A DNA stretch of 64,000 bases from Phycisphaerae bacterium. Its GTDB lineage: Bacteria > Planctomycetota > Phycisphaerae > UBA1845. The position numbers and the translations under genes are program-made. The notes under the pieces were generated by a model. That model was not told the DNA's origin and searched no databases. It worked only from the letters and a program-made list of their open reading frames with translations. The first letter of the stretch is position 1; the number at the start of each line of letters is the position of its first letter. Location: the NCBI GenBank assembly GCA_024102815.1, contig JAGFJJ010000076.1, positions 1 to 64,000 on the forward strand. The letters are read 5' to 3'. Positions 42,971 through 53,545 of the stretch are shown one piece after another.

Positions 42971-43005
42971 GGCGCTCACTCCGTGCGCCGCGCCGAGTGA
43001 GCGCC
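42971..43005. repeat. perfect 11-bp inverted repeat
   Basis: GGCGCTCACTC and GAGTGAGCGCC are separated by 13 GC-rich bases (CGTGCGCCGCGCC). It has no T tract on either side, so it is more likely a repeat-family hairpin than a rho-independent terminator. Confidence 0.55.
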
Positions 43006-43182
43006 CATGCGCGTTATTACCTGTAGAGAGCATCGTGTTCCGCGACGCGAATTTCCCGCTTCGCGAGAGTTCGCGGACCGCACCCCGAACCGCGAGACGC
43101 ATTCCAACGCCTGGAGCATCAGCCATGAGACGCTTCGAATCATCCACACCTCGGTCTTACCAATCGCACGCTGATCCAACGG

Positions 43183-44364
43183 TCACCTCTTGCTCACCCG
43201 AATGGTCAGCGTCTCCGCCGCGGTTTGTTCGGTGGCGAAGACGTAGGTCTCGCTGTCGGATTCCACCAGGGCCTGGGCCAGGCGGTCTACCGGAAAGGCG
43301 TAGGCGATCTCGGCGAGGATCATCGTCGGCAGGCCCTGGCGAATGGTGAGGTCTTCCACCCCGCGAATCCGCCGGATCTCCCCGCGAATCTTGCGAAACT
43401 CGTCCACGCAACTCTCGATGCCGTCGCCGCAGCGAAAGGTGCAGTCCACGGAGCGCGTGTTGTACTCCTGGTCATCGATCTTCGTCTTGATGGCCCGCAC
43501 GGCCTGTCCACCCACCTTGGTGAGGAACTTCTTCACCTCCTTGGAATTGGGCACCGGCCCGGAGGATTTGACCGTGGGGTCGGCCGTGAGCGTGTCGGCA
43601 AAGAGCACCGTGGCGGTGTCGAGCTGCACCGCCCGGCCGGTCAGCGAAGCGTCACAGGTCCAGATGTTGTCCAGCGGAGGAGGCAGATGCTTGGGCGTGC
43701 ACGGCGGGCAAGTGAATTGAAAGAAGCCCACGATTTCGGCGTCGAGCCTGCGCATGAGGTCGGCATCCTGCGCCGAATCGCCCTCCCGATTGGCCGCGGC
43801 CACCAGCTTCTCCAGGTTCTGCTGAACCGTCGCCTGATCCACCACGCGGTAGCCGAGATCGATGAACGCCTTTTCGATCACCGCCTGCCATTGCGTGCTG
43901 AACTGCGGAGGCAAGCCGTCGGCCGGGTTGTATTCTTCGAACATCGCCACGGCGATGCGGGGCTGCCGCCAGGGAATGCCCTTGAGGGCGTTGTCGAGGG
44001 AGGCCCAGGCCACCATGGCGTCAATGGCGCAGGTGGTGATGTTGTTCTGGGGATCGGCCTGGCAGACGATCTGGGATTTGTTGTCGACGATGTACCCCGC
44101 GGCCTTGCTGAGAACGCGGTCCTCGACCGTCTCGTAGTCGCGGATGAGCGTCGTGGCGGTGATGAGTTCGCCGCAGCCCTGGCGAACGGCGTTGCGTTTG
44201 GCGTCCATCCTGGCTTCGTCCTCAGCGCCGAGATCGACGCCGACGGCCTGCCCCGTGGCCATGACGCGCGTGGTCTTGGGAACGCCCTTGGGAGCGGCGA
44301 GGGATATCGCGGGAATAAGGGTAGCGAGAGTGATGAGAGTAAATGTGTGACGCATGTTCAACAT
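43183..44364 (-). CDS. secreted CsgG/FlgT-like protein of unknown function
   Basis: A 393-residue exported protein with signal peptide (MRHTFTLITLATLIPAISLAAP, given here as TLITLATLIPAISLAA). The first mature domain (about 35-105) follows the AKRNAVRQGCGELI pattern of FlgT-N/LPP20-like domains. The next (about 130-320) begins PRIAVAMFEEYN and contains VVDQATVQQNLEKL, as in CsgG-like periplasmic domains. A Cys-rich stretch (FQFTCPPCTPKH, CTFRCGDGIESC) suggests disulfides. ATG at 44364 is preceded by AAGGTG at eight bases. It lies downstream of ligA's stop on the same strand, with a 111-base gap. Confidence 0.7.
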   Translation of the reverse strand: MLNMRHTFTLITLATLIPAISLAAPKGVPKTTRVMATGQAVGVDLGAEDEARMDAKRNAVRQGCGELITATTLIRDYETVEDRVLSKAAGYIVDNKSQIVCQADPQNNITTCAIDAMVAWASLDNALKGIPWRQPRIAVAMFEEYNPADGLPPQFSTQWQAVIEKAFIDLGYRVVDQATVQQNLEKLVAAANREGDSAQDADLMRRLDAEIVGFFQFTCPPCTPKHLPPPLDNIWTCDASLTGRAVQLDTATVLFADTLTADPTVKSSGPVPNSKEVKKFLTKVGGQAVRAIKTKIDDQEYNTRSVDCTFRCGDGIESCVDEFRKIRGEIRRIRGVEDLTIRQGLPTMILAEIAYAFPVDRLAQALVESDSETYVFATEQTAAETLTIRVSKR

Positions 44365-44475
44365 AATCTTTTCACCTTGGTGTTCAATTCCGTCAGATAG
44401 CATCGTTCGCCCAGCGCGATCGAATTCCGAGACGGGACGGTCGCAGCCGGCCCTGCACCAGAGCGACCATGACAA

Positions 44476-46578
<2,103 letters not shown>

Positions 46579-46646
46579 TCACACAGGGGGAAGTGCCGCA
46601 AGAATCGGGTGGGCGGCAGCGGGCGCGACGGATACACTCCGCCGTC

Positions 46647-47579
46647 ATGAAAACCATCGCCATGACATCCCAGCGCGTGCCGGACTACGTCCGGGTTGGC
46701 CAGGCCATCGAGTTCATCGAGCACAACTGGCGTCGCCAGCCGACGTTGGGTGAAATTGCCCAAGCTGCCGGGCTGAGCGAGTTTCACTTCCAGCGCGTCT
46801 TCGCCCGCTGGGCCGGGATCAGTCCCAAGCGGTTTCTCCAGGCGCTGACGCTGGCCGGAGCGCGGACGGCGTTGGATGGCGGGGCTTCGGTACTGGACGC
46901 CAGCCTGGACGTGGGGCTCTCGGGCCCCGGTCGCCTGCACGACCTTTTCGTCAACCTCGAAGCGGTGACGCCCGGAGAATTCAAGACCGGCGGCGATGGA
47001 CTGCGCATCGAAATCGGTCGGCACCGATGTCCGTTCGGAACCTGCCTCATCGGCGTGACGGAGCGTGGCGTCTGCTGGCTGGGGTTCGCGGATGACGTCG
47101 ACGATCGGTCCCACCGGGAGCTCCAGCGCCACTGGCCGGAAGCCCAACTTCGAACGAACCAGGCCATGACGAAGCCGCTCGTGGAGCGCGTATTTGCGGG
47201 ATTCGGTGCGTCGGGCGGAGCCGGAGGGCGCGGGAAGCCGTTGCGGCTTCTGGTTCGCGGGACCAACTTCCAGGTGAAAGTGTGGGAGGCGCTGCTGCGC
47301 ATACCCCTGGGTAGAATATGCTCCTACCAGGACGTCGCGGCGGCCGTCGGTTCGCCGAGGGCCATGCGCGCCGTGGGGCAGGCGGTGGGGGCGAATCCGA
47401 TCTCCTGGCTCATTCCCTGCCACCGTGTACTCCGCAGCAGCGGAGCCATCGGCGGCTACGGCGGAGGGCTGACGCGGAAGCGGGCGATGCTGGCCTGGGA
47501 GATGGCCCAGTCCGATCGAGGGGAAGGTCTCATGACTGGCAACAGCGCGGCCGACCGCAAGGTGGCCCTCCATGCGTGA
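46647..47579 (+). CDS. AraC-type regulator fused to O6-alkylguanine-DNA alkyltransferase
   Basis: A 310-residue fusion. An AraC-like helix-turn-helix domain comes first (YVRVGQAIEFIEHNW, EIAQAAGLSEFHFQRVFARW, SPKRFLQALTLAGA; about 10-105). An Ogt/Ada C-terminal methyltransferase domain follows (about 110-300), with NPISWLIPCHRVLRSSGAIGGYGGG; Cys258 in PCHRV accepts the alkyl group. Compared with E. coli Ada, the N-terminal zinc methyl-phosphotriester domain is missing, so the sensor would have to be the Ogt Cys itself or something else. Other in-frame starts exist at 46593 and 46662. It overlaps the next gene by eight bases. Confidence 0.9.
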   Translation: MKTIAMTSQRVPDYVRVGQAIEFIEHNWRRQPTLGEIAQAAGLSEFHFQRVFARWAGISPKRFLQALTLAGARTALDGGASVLDASLDVGLSGPGRLHDLFVNLEAVTPGEFKTGGDGLRIEIGRHRCPFGTCLIGVTERGVCWLGFADDVDDRSHRELQRHWPEAQLRTNQAMTKPLVERVFAGFGASGGAGGRGKPLRLLVRGTNFQVKVWEALLRIPLGRICSYQDVAAAVGSPRAMRAVGQAVGANPISWLIPCHRVLRSSGAIGGYGGGLTRKRAMLAWEMAQSDRGEGLMTGNSAADRKVALHA

Positions 47580-48618
47580 CACGTCCGGAACCGGGCCGCA
47601 ACTTCTCTGGGTGGTCCTGGCCTTCGCAGCGATTTACACCATCTGGGGTTCGACCTATCTGGCGATTGCGTTCGCGATCGAGACCCTGCCGCCGCTGACG
47701 ATGGCGGGCGTCCGGTTCTTCCTTTCCGGCGCGGTGCTGATGGGTTGGTGTCGGCTGCGTGGCATTGCCATGCCGCAGGTCATCCATTGGCGGACCGCTC
47801 TCATTTCCGGCGGGCTCATGTTGCTTGGCGGCAACGGTGGCGTGGTCTATTCCGAACAGTATGTTCCTTCGAGCATCGCGGCGCTGATGGTGGCTCTGGT
47901 GCCGTTCTGGCTGGTGTTGTTGCACTGGGCCCAGCCGAGTGGAACCCGCCCGACGCGCGCCGACGTGATTGGGCTGGTGCTGGGCTTCACGGGGATGTAC
48001 GTGCTGGTGAATCCGACGGCATCGGCCGGCGAGGCGGCCGTCAGTCGCATCGGCGTCTCGCTGCTGCTGACGGCGACGATCTGCTGGGCAGCGGGATCGC
48101 TCTACTCCCGGTCGGCACCGCGCCCGACATCTCCATTCGTCGCTGCGGCATCGGACATGCTGGCCGGGGGTGCCTGTCTACTCGTGGCCGGGCTCGTGAT
48201 TGGCGAATGGCCCACGATTGATCCTTCCAAGTTCTCGAGCAGGTCGATTCTGGCGTTCATCTACCTGGTCGTGATGGGCTCACTGATCGGCTTCACGGCG
48301 TACATCTGGCTGCTGCGCGTTTCCACTCCCGCGCGCGTGGCGACGTACGCTTATGTCAATCCGCTCGTGGCCGCATTCCTCGGTTGGGCCTTTCGCGGCG
48401 AGCCGATTACGGCGCGCACCGTGGTGTCCATGATCATCACGCTCGGGGGCGTGGCCATCATCATTACATTCGGCAGGGGATATCGCCGTCGCATCGCCAG
48501 CCCGGCCGACGCACCGGTGGAGCCGATGCGAGAGGAGGCGGAACGGATGGCCTCCGCGGACCCGCCCGCCGAACCCGCCGACGAGCGGCAGGTCGCGCGG
48601 TCTGTTTCGGACGCCTGA
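47572..48618 (+). CDS. EamA/DMT-superfamily transporter (RhaT/YedA-like)
   Basis: A 348-residue membrane protein with ten predicted helices in two EamA repeats. The first starts LAFAAIYTIWGSTYLAIAFAIETLPPLTMAGVRF (recognisable by IWGSTYLAI) and the second starts ICWAAGSLYSRS. The C-terminal EamA end has TPARVATYAYVNPLVAAFLGWAFRGE and then a hydrophilic tail of about 40 residues. It probably exports a metabolite such as an amino acid. The eight-base overlap with the AraC-Ogt gene implies co-expression. Confidence 0.9.
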   Translation: MRDTSGTGPQLLWVVLAFAAIYTIWGSTYLAIAFAIETLPPLTMAGVRFFLSGAVLMGWCRLRGIAMPQVIHWRTALISGGLMLLGGNGGVVYSEQYVPSSIAALMVALVPFWLVLLHWAQPSGTRPTRADVIGLVLGFTGMYVLVNPTASAGEAAVSRIGVSLLLTATICWAAGSLYSRSAPRPTSPFVAAASDMLAGGACLLVAGLVIGEWPTIDPSKFSSRSILAFIYLVVMGSLIGFTAYIWLLRVSTPARVATYAYVNPLVAAFLGWAFRGEPITARTVVSMIITLGGVAIIITFGRGYRRRIASPADAPVEPMREEAERMASADPPAEPADERQVARSVSDA

Positions 48619-48702
48619 CCATCGACAATCGCGACATCGGTTTCCCAAGTCGTTCGAGCGTGGCCACTCACCGCCGGTGGATATGTCTGCTACGATGCAA
48701 GG

Positions 48703-49740
48703 ATGCCTTCGCGCCGCATTCATCTGATTGCCCCCGCCGGGGCGTGCCGGACATTCACCGAGGCGCTCGGGTTCGATAGCTCCGCACAGCTCGTGAAGTT
48801 GGTGCAGGACGTCATCGGCGATCGCTACCGGGTGACGGCCGACCACGCGATTCTCGAAGCCGGCGAGGACGAGCGGCTGGGGGGTCGGCGGGACGACGAC
48901 GCCCGCGTGCATGACATCAATATGGCACTGGCCGATGGCGACGCGGCTGCCGTGGTGGGGCTGCGCGGCGGAGCGTGGATGGTGCGGCTGACGCCACGGA
49001 TCGATTTCTCCGCGCTGGAGCGCCGCGCCGCACCGGTCGCCCTGTTCGGCTTCAGCGAGCTGACGCCGCTGGTGAACATCGTGGCGGGTTATCGCCAGGG
49101 GCGGGGCATCTATGACATGGGCCCGGCGTTTCTGGGCTACGGGCTGCGCCGGTACGCGGCGCAACGCGGATACTCGGATCTGTCCGGATGGGCGAAGGGG
49201 CAGCTCCGCCCGCAGTTCGAGGACTACCTGCGCGATGTCGTGGGCATGATTGAAGGAAGGGGCACGACGCGTTCGATCGAGGCAAAGCTGCTTCGGGGGG
49301 CACTGCCGTCAACGAGTGAGTCGATTCGAATCGCGGGCGGCAACCTCACGGTGCTATCCACAATGGTGGGCACGCCATGGGACGCGTTCATTCGCCCTCG
49401 GCGTCGCTGGCTCATGCTCGAGGACTTCAATGACAAGCTGGAACGTGTGGATCGGTTTCTGGCGCATTTGACCCTTGCCGGATACTGGGAGGACTGCCCG
49501 GGCCTGCTGCTGGGCGATTTTCACCAGGGCGACGTCGATCAGCGGCCCGCAGTGCTGGAGTTGCTGGAATTCCACCTGCCGCGCAACAGCGACATGCCTG
49601 TTCTCACGACCGATGTTGTTGGACACACCTGGCCGATGTCGCCGCTGCCGCTGAACACGCCGCTTCGACTGATGCCTCTGGGTGATGGCACGCTCCGAAT
49701 CGCGGCGGACCGTGCGAGCGTGCGTACCGTCGAGGATTGA
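48703..49740 (+). CDS. S66-family LD-carboxypeptidase/MccF-like peptidase
   Basis: A 345-residue serine peptidase of the LdcA/MccF family, which trims the peptidoglycan L,D-bond or detoxifies microcin-like adducts. It has IHLIAPAGAC at the start, the nucleophile Ser118 in LFGFSELTPL, the catalytic Glu region MLEDFNDKLERVDR and the late His in VGHTWPMSPLPLN. Length and order fit the family. It stands alone, 84 bases after the transporter, and converges with the aminotransferase. Confidence 0.88.
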   Translation: MPSRRIHLIAPAGACRTFTEALGFDSSAQLVKLVQDVIGDRYRVTADHAILEAGEDERLGGRRDDDARVHDINMALADGDAAAVVGLRGGAWMVRLTPRIDFSALERRAAPVALFGFSELTPLVNIVAGYRQGRGIYDMGPAFLGYGLRRYAAQRGYSDLSGWAKGQLRPQFEDYLRDVVGMIEGRGTTRSIEAKLLRGALPSTSESIRIAGGNLTVLSTMVGTPWDAFIRPRRRWLMLEDFNDKLERVDRFLAHLTLAGYWEDCPGLLLGDFHQGDVDQRPAVLELLEFHLPRNSDMPVLTTDVVGHTWPMSPLPLNTPLRLMPLGDGTLRIAADRASVRTVED

Positions 49741-49772
49741 CCGGGATCGCCGTCGTGCGTCGCAGCCCTGCT

Positions 49773-50864
49773 TCACACGTTGAGTGCCGTCAATGCGGCA
49801 CTGAGGCGGCGAAGTCCTTCTTCGAGAATCTCAGGCTCCACAACCGTGCTGATCCGCACGTGGTCGCTCAGACCGAAGAATGACCCCGGCACGACCTGCG
49901 TGTCGAAACGCTCAGTGAGCAGATCGTTGAAGGCGTCCGAAGTCAGACCCGCCGGGAGGCGGATGCACTCGAAGACCGCGCCCTGGTTCGCGTAACCGGT
50001 GACGCGAGGCTCTTGTGCCAGCCAGCCTCGAAAGATCTCCTGCCCCGCTCGATGCACAGTTCGATAGATCTCCTCCAGATCCGTCGTCGCGCCCATCGCC
50101 CGCACGGCCAGGCGCATGGACGGGCCGGCGTTGTTGACACTGAGCACATCCATCACGTCCTGCGCCCGCTCCACGTAGCCGGCTCCGGCGATAACCCAGC
50201 CGATGCGCAAGCCGCTGAGTCCGTAGACTTTGGTCAGCGTGTTGATCGCCAGGATGTTTTCGCCAATGGCCGCCGTCGTATGCACGTGTTCGTTGCGGAC
50301 GATCGCCCGCCCGTCGAGGTAGGCCTCGTCGATGATCAAGGTCGCATTGTACTGCCGGCATTCGGCGCTGATGGCGCGCAGCGTGGCCTCGTTCAGCCAT
50401 TGTCCCGAGGGATTGTGCAACTGGGTCAGAAAGACGGCTCGGGCGCCGGACGTCAGGCCGGCGCAGATATCGGACGGGTCCGGCGCAAAGTCGCGTGTGG
50501 CGGGTCGCGGGAGAGGAAGAACGTTCAATCCGAGCACGCGGGCCGCCCGCACGATGGGGTCATAGGCCGGGTCCTCGACCAGAATCGAATCTCCCGTGCG
50601 CGTGGCGGTGGCCAGTGCCAGGAAGATGCCGGTGCTGGCCCCTGGAACGGGAATGACCCGTGCGTTGTCCACGCCGTAGCGCGTGGCGATGGCCCCGATC
50701 AGGTCCGGATCGCCGTAAGTCCCGCGAGCCTCGAAGTCTGTGAGGCTTGGCGCAGTGTCAAGGTGATGTCGCTTCAGGGACGCCACGCCGCTGCCGGTGA
50801 GCTCGAATCGTACCCGCCGGTGGCACTTGGCCCAACGCATATAGCTCAGATTGTGAATGTTCAT
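49773..50864 (-). CDS. PLP-dependent aminotransferase, class I/II
   Basis: A 363-residue fold-type I aminotransferase. It has VPGASTGIFLALATATR (phosphate loop), ILVEDPAYDPIVRAA, TQLHNPSGQWLN (Asn of the NPxG motif), LIIDEAYLDG (Asp to pyridine N), and INTLTKVYGLSGLRIGW with the Schiff-base Lys in TKVYG. The C-terminal domain ends PGSFFGLSDHVRIS. It resembles MalY/aspartate-like enzymes, but the substrate cannot be assigned. It is a single gene converging with the S66 peptidase. Confidence 0.9.
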   Translation of the reverse strand: MNIHNLSYMRWAKCHRRVRFELTGSGVASLKRHHLDTAPSLTDFEARGTYGDPDLIGAIATRYGVDNARVIPVPGASTGIFLALATATRTGDSILVEDPAYDPIVRAARVLGLNVLPLPRPATRDFAPDPSDICAGLTSGARAVFLTQLHNPSGQWLNEATLRAISAECRQYNATLIIDEAYLDGRAIVRNEHVHTTAAIGENILAINTLTKVYGLSGLRIGWVIAGAGYVERAQDVMDVLSVNNAGPSMRLAVRAMGATTDLEEIYRTVHRAGQEIFRGWLAQEPRVTGYANQGAVFECIRLPAGLTSDAFNDLLTERFDTQVVPGSFFGLSDHVRISTVVEPEILEEGLRRLSAALTALNV

Positions 50865-51068
50865 GGATCTTTACCGCGAGAAACCCGCCGGCGTATCGTC
50901 CAGTGACCGGTTCACGTCACCGCTCGGCAGTGTCACCCCTTGTCATCGCGGGGACAAGTTGCTATCGTACGCTCTTCCCGGCCGGGCACCATGCCCACCG
51001 ACGGGAAGCGGGATTGTCGTCGCGGCAATCCCGAAGGTTGCTGCCGATCGTTTCGCGGGGAGTACATC

Positions 51069-51422
51069 ATGGCCGGCCAACTGAGCGCGCGTTCCGATTT
51101 TACCGAGACCTTCGCCATTCACGTGGCGCTTCGCAGTACGCTCAAGTCCAAGCAGTACGACGGCAATGCCGCGGTTCGCAAGGCGGCGGAGAGTCTCTGC
51201 AAGGAGCTGGAGAGCGAGCGTTCGATCTACGGCCGCCAGCTCAAGATGATCAACCTGATGGAGAAGGGTACGACCATCGAGGAGCTGGGCAAGAAGCTGC
51301 GCTGCTCGCGGCGGACGGTCTTCCGTTACCTTAACAATCTCGAGGATGCAGGCGTGTCCATCACGCTGGAAGACGGCAAGTACGTTGTGGACAAGTCCGT
51401 GGTGAAGATGCTTCGCGTGTAG
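51069..51422 (+). CDS. small HTH_11/DeoR-type DNA-binding protein
   Basis: A 117-residue protein. The N-terminal 55 residues are charged and helical (AIHVALRSTLKSKQYDGNAA), and the C-terminal half is a winged helix: RQLKMINLMEKGTTIEELGKKL, recognition helix CSRRTVFRYLNNLEDAGV, then the wing ITLEDGKYVV. There is no ligand-binding domain, so it is a small transcription factor or a cofactor-less regulator. ATG at 51069 is preceded by GGGGAG. It converges with rnpA. Confidence 0.75.
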   Translation: MAGQLSARSDFTETFAIHVALRSTLKSKQYDGNAAVRKAAESLCKELESERSIYGRQLKMINLMEKGTTIEELGKKLRCSRRTVFRYLNNLEDAGVSITLEDGKYVVDKSVVKMLRV

Positions 51423-51461
51423 TTGTGCAGGATTTCGTACCGCAAGATTGTTGATCGCGCA

Positions 51462-51833
51462 TCACGCCCCGTCGCCCGTTGCCTTCTTCGACGCCCGCAC
51501 CACGAGCTTAACGAGTCGCGGCACAAGCTCGTCCGGTGTCGCCCGGGTGTCGGCAAGCGCCACCACCACGATATCCCATCCCATCTCGAAAGCCTGCTTG
51601 TTCCGTCGGAACGCTTCGCGCAATCGGCGCCTGACCGCGTTCCTCCGCACGGCCGGTCCCACGCGCCGGCCAACGCTCAATCCCACGCGATTGAAGGGCA
51701 AGTCGTTCGCCACGACATAGACCAGCAGTTCGCCCTGCCGAGCGCTGTTCCGGGCGGAGTAGACGCGGTCGAACTCGGCCCGCTTGCGCAGCCGCTGCTC
51801 CTTCGGCCAGGTTTCATCATTGGTTCGGTTCAT
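51462..51833 (-). CDS. rnpA: ribonuclease P protein component
   Basis: RnpA, 123 residues, is the protein subunit that helps RNase P RNA mature tRNA 5' ends. It has KEQRLRKRAEFDRVYSARN at the start, FNRVGLSVGRRVGPAVRRNAVRRRLREAFR (the RNR motif, given here as AVRRNAVRRRLREAFR) and a final DIVVVALADTRATP. The rpmH gene that normally precedes it (ribosomal protein L34) is absent from the 290 bases upstream, and yidD/yidC do not follow. Confidence 0.93.
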   Translation of the reverse strand: MNRTNDETWPKEQRLRKRAEFDRVYSARNSARQGELLVYVVANDLPFNRVGLSVGRRVGPAVRRNAVRRRLREAFRRNKQAFEMGWDIVVVALADTRATPDELVPRLVKLVVRASKKATGDGA

Positions 51834-52125
51834 GGAACAGCCGCTTGACGGGCATTATCGGACGGGACTGTCCCGCCCCGCACGTGCGGGGGTCCGCTGA
51901 GGCGACGGCATCGCATTCCCCATTTCGAATTCGCCATTCACCATTCCCAAGCCGGACCGCCCGCTAGCCGAACAACTTTCTGCGGACGAGTGGTTTTCCA
52001 TTGCGCGTACCCCGCGCAGTCGGGCGCGGACATGCAAAGGGTCCATTCTGCCCGCCTGAGCGAAGCCTGCACAGATGCTCCCGCGAAATTACGCCATTCC
52101 GCGGTCCGGTAATGTCGTTGCCGTC
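51834..52125. other. intergenic region with two tight palindromes
   Basis: It contains CGGGACTGTCCCG (51863-51875) directly followed by CCCCGCACGTGCGGGG (51876-51891, a perfect 16-mer palindrome). No L34 reading frame is present on either strand. The palindromes may form part of the rnpA leader or a regulator site. The remainder holds nothing I can name. Confidence 0.5.
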
Positions 52126-53469
52126 ATGGCCAACTCGCCGGATGAGCTGCGCGCGGTGCGCAGCGAACTGGAATTGTTGCGTCGTGTGGCCGATGCCGCC
52201 GCCCGCCGGGACCGTGCCGAATGCGCCGTACGCTCGAAGCGATTCTCCGAGGGCGATCGCCGCGAGCTCCAGGGCATTTTGCGCGATGCGCGACACCCAC
52301 TGGTGGAACGGATGATCGAGCAGATCGATGCCGCGTTCCCCGACATACGAGAGGATATTCCCATGGCCGCCGTGCGGAAGGAAGCCGATCAAGTGGCTCG
52401 TGAAATCGAAGAGAGTGGTGTGCTGGACGAGGTGAAAGACCGCCCGGATGAAGGCACCTCGCCGGCATCGACGTCGCCCGGGGACCCTGCGGTCGACGGG
52501 GCGTCGAATGACCGATCGACGGCGGGCGGCCCGAGCGCGGATACACTCGTTGGTGGCGGGCGAAACGTCATGTCCGCACTGGATCAGGCCGCAGCGGACA
52601 TGGCCGCGCTGGTGGGCGAGTTCGGCGGGGAGGACACATCTTCCGAGCCACAAGATTCAGCCTGCACGGGCGGACCACAGGATTCATCCTCCGAAGCCGC
52701 AGACGCGGAGATGGCCGATCATGAACCGAAAACCTCCGAAGCCGATCCCGTCGCGGAGATCGTTTCAGAATCCACGCCGAGTCTGATTGAAACGAACGAG
52801 TTTTCCGACACGCATAACGACGCCCAATTCGCGATGGTTGAGGCGTCGCCGCGGGCTGATGAGGACTCCCTGCCGCAAACCGCGGATGCCGGCGGGCCGA
52901 TGACGACAACCCACGCAGACGATTTTGAAACTCATGTCGAGGAAGCCGCGAACGTCGATGCTGCGTTCGCCCGGTCTCAGCCTGATGGACAGTCGCAAGA
53001 ACCCGCCGAAGTCGCGACAGACGACACCAACGAAATAGCCACATTTACGGAAGCGACGCCTGGCGAATCGCGGCAAGCTGTCGCACCCGATTCCGGGCGG
53101 CTCCTCGGCGCCGTCGATCAGGTGGAAGCCGGTGTGCAGCGGATCGCCCGGCTGATCAGCGACGAAGTTCGCGAGCAGTCCCTCCAGGTCGCCTCGCTCG
53201 CCGCGGACATGGCCCGGCGGCAGGCGGACTTCGAGCACGCACTCGGCGAAGCGGAACGGATCGTCAGCGAATTGAAGAGCCTGCGGGAACAGAGCCTGGC
53301 CGCTCGCGAGGACGTGGAGGATTCCCGGCGAGAAGCGAGCCTGCTACGGGAAGCCGCTCGTGCCGCCAAAGAACGGGCGGAGCGCGCCGCGGATACCGCC
53401 GAAAGCGCGGCCGAGCAGTCCGTTCTCGATGCTGCCGCCGCGCGCAACTGCACGGCGACCGCGCCCTGA
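52126..53469 (+). CDS. low-complexity protein with terminal coiled coils
   Basis: A 447-residue protein. The N-terminal region (about 1-100) is helical and charged (ELRAVRSELELLRRVADAAA, IEQIDAAFPDIREDI). A long acidic Ser/Thr/Glu/Asp/Pro-rich disordered middle (about 110-320) and a C-terminal coiled coil (about 335-440) follow, with LLGAVDQVEAGVQRIARLI and heptads such as AREDVEDSRREASLLREAA. No enzymatic motif. It could be a scaffold or a chemotaxis-like linker. A start at 52075 is also possible. It ends inside a strong hairpin. Confidence 0.6.
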   Translation: MANSPDELRAVRSELELLRRVADAAARRDRAECAVRSKRFSEGDRRELQGILRDARHPLVERMIEQIDAAFPDIREDIPMAAVRKEADQVAREIEESGVLDEVKDRPDEGTSPASTSPGDPAVDGASNDRSTAGGPSADTLVGGGRNVMSALDQAAADMAALVGEFGGEDTSSEPQDSACTGGPQDSSSEAADAEMADHEPKTSEADPVAEIVSESTPSLIETNEFSDTHNDAQFAMVEASPRADEDSLPQTADAGGPMTTTHADDFETHVEEAANVDAAFARSQPDGQSQEPAEVATDDTNEIATFTEATPGESRQAVAPDSGRLLGAVDQVEAGVQRIARLISDEVREQSLQVASLAADMARRQADFEHALGEAERIVSELKSLREQSLAAREDVEDSRREASLLREAARAAKERAERAADTAESAAEQSVLDAAAARNCTATAP

Positions 53470-53506
53470 CGCGGCGTTACAACAGTGCCCCCGCCGCCGC
53501 GTCAGG
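53465..53506. terminator. hairpin between convergent genes
   Basis: CCTGACGCGGCG and CGCCGCGTCAGG form a perfect 12-base stem with an 18-base loop. It overlaps the stop codon of the coiled-coil gene and lies 40 bases from the end of the convergent CHRD gene. There is no T tract, so it would be a rho-assisted or bidirectional terminator. Confidence 0.5.
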
Positions 53507-53545
53507 TGCGGCCGATCAAAGCGCAGGAGTCGAATCCCCGGGACG

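Larger units (their letters stand above)
42679..43182. other. repeat-rich intergenic region right of RAYT
   Basis: About 500 bases without a supported gene. It holds a partial REP piece (GTGCCATGGCCACGCC, 42771-42786), a full direct REP copy (42794-42836) and a strong inverted repeat (42971-43005). Short frames here are repeat-derived. Confidence 0.6.

Noticed and set aside
42971-43005. Rho-independent terminator for the gene ending at 43183
   Set aside because: No T tract follows the stem on either strand, and it lies about 180 bases past the stop.
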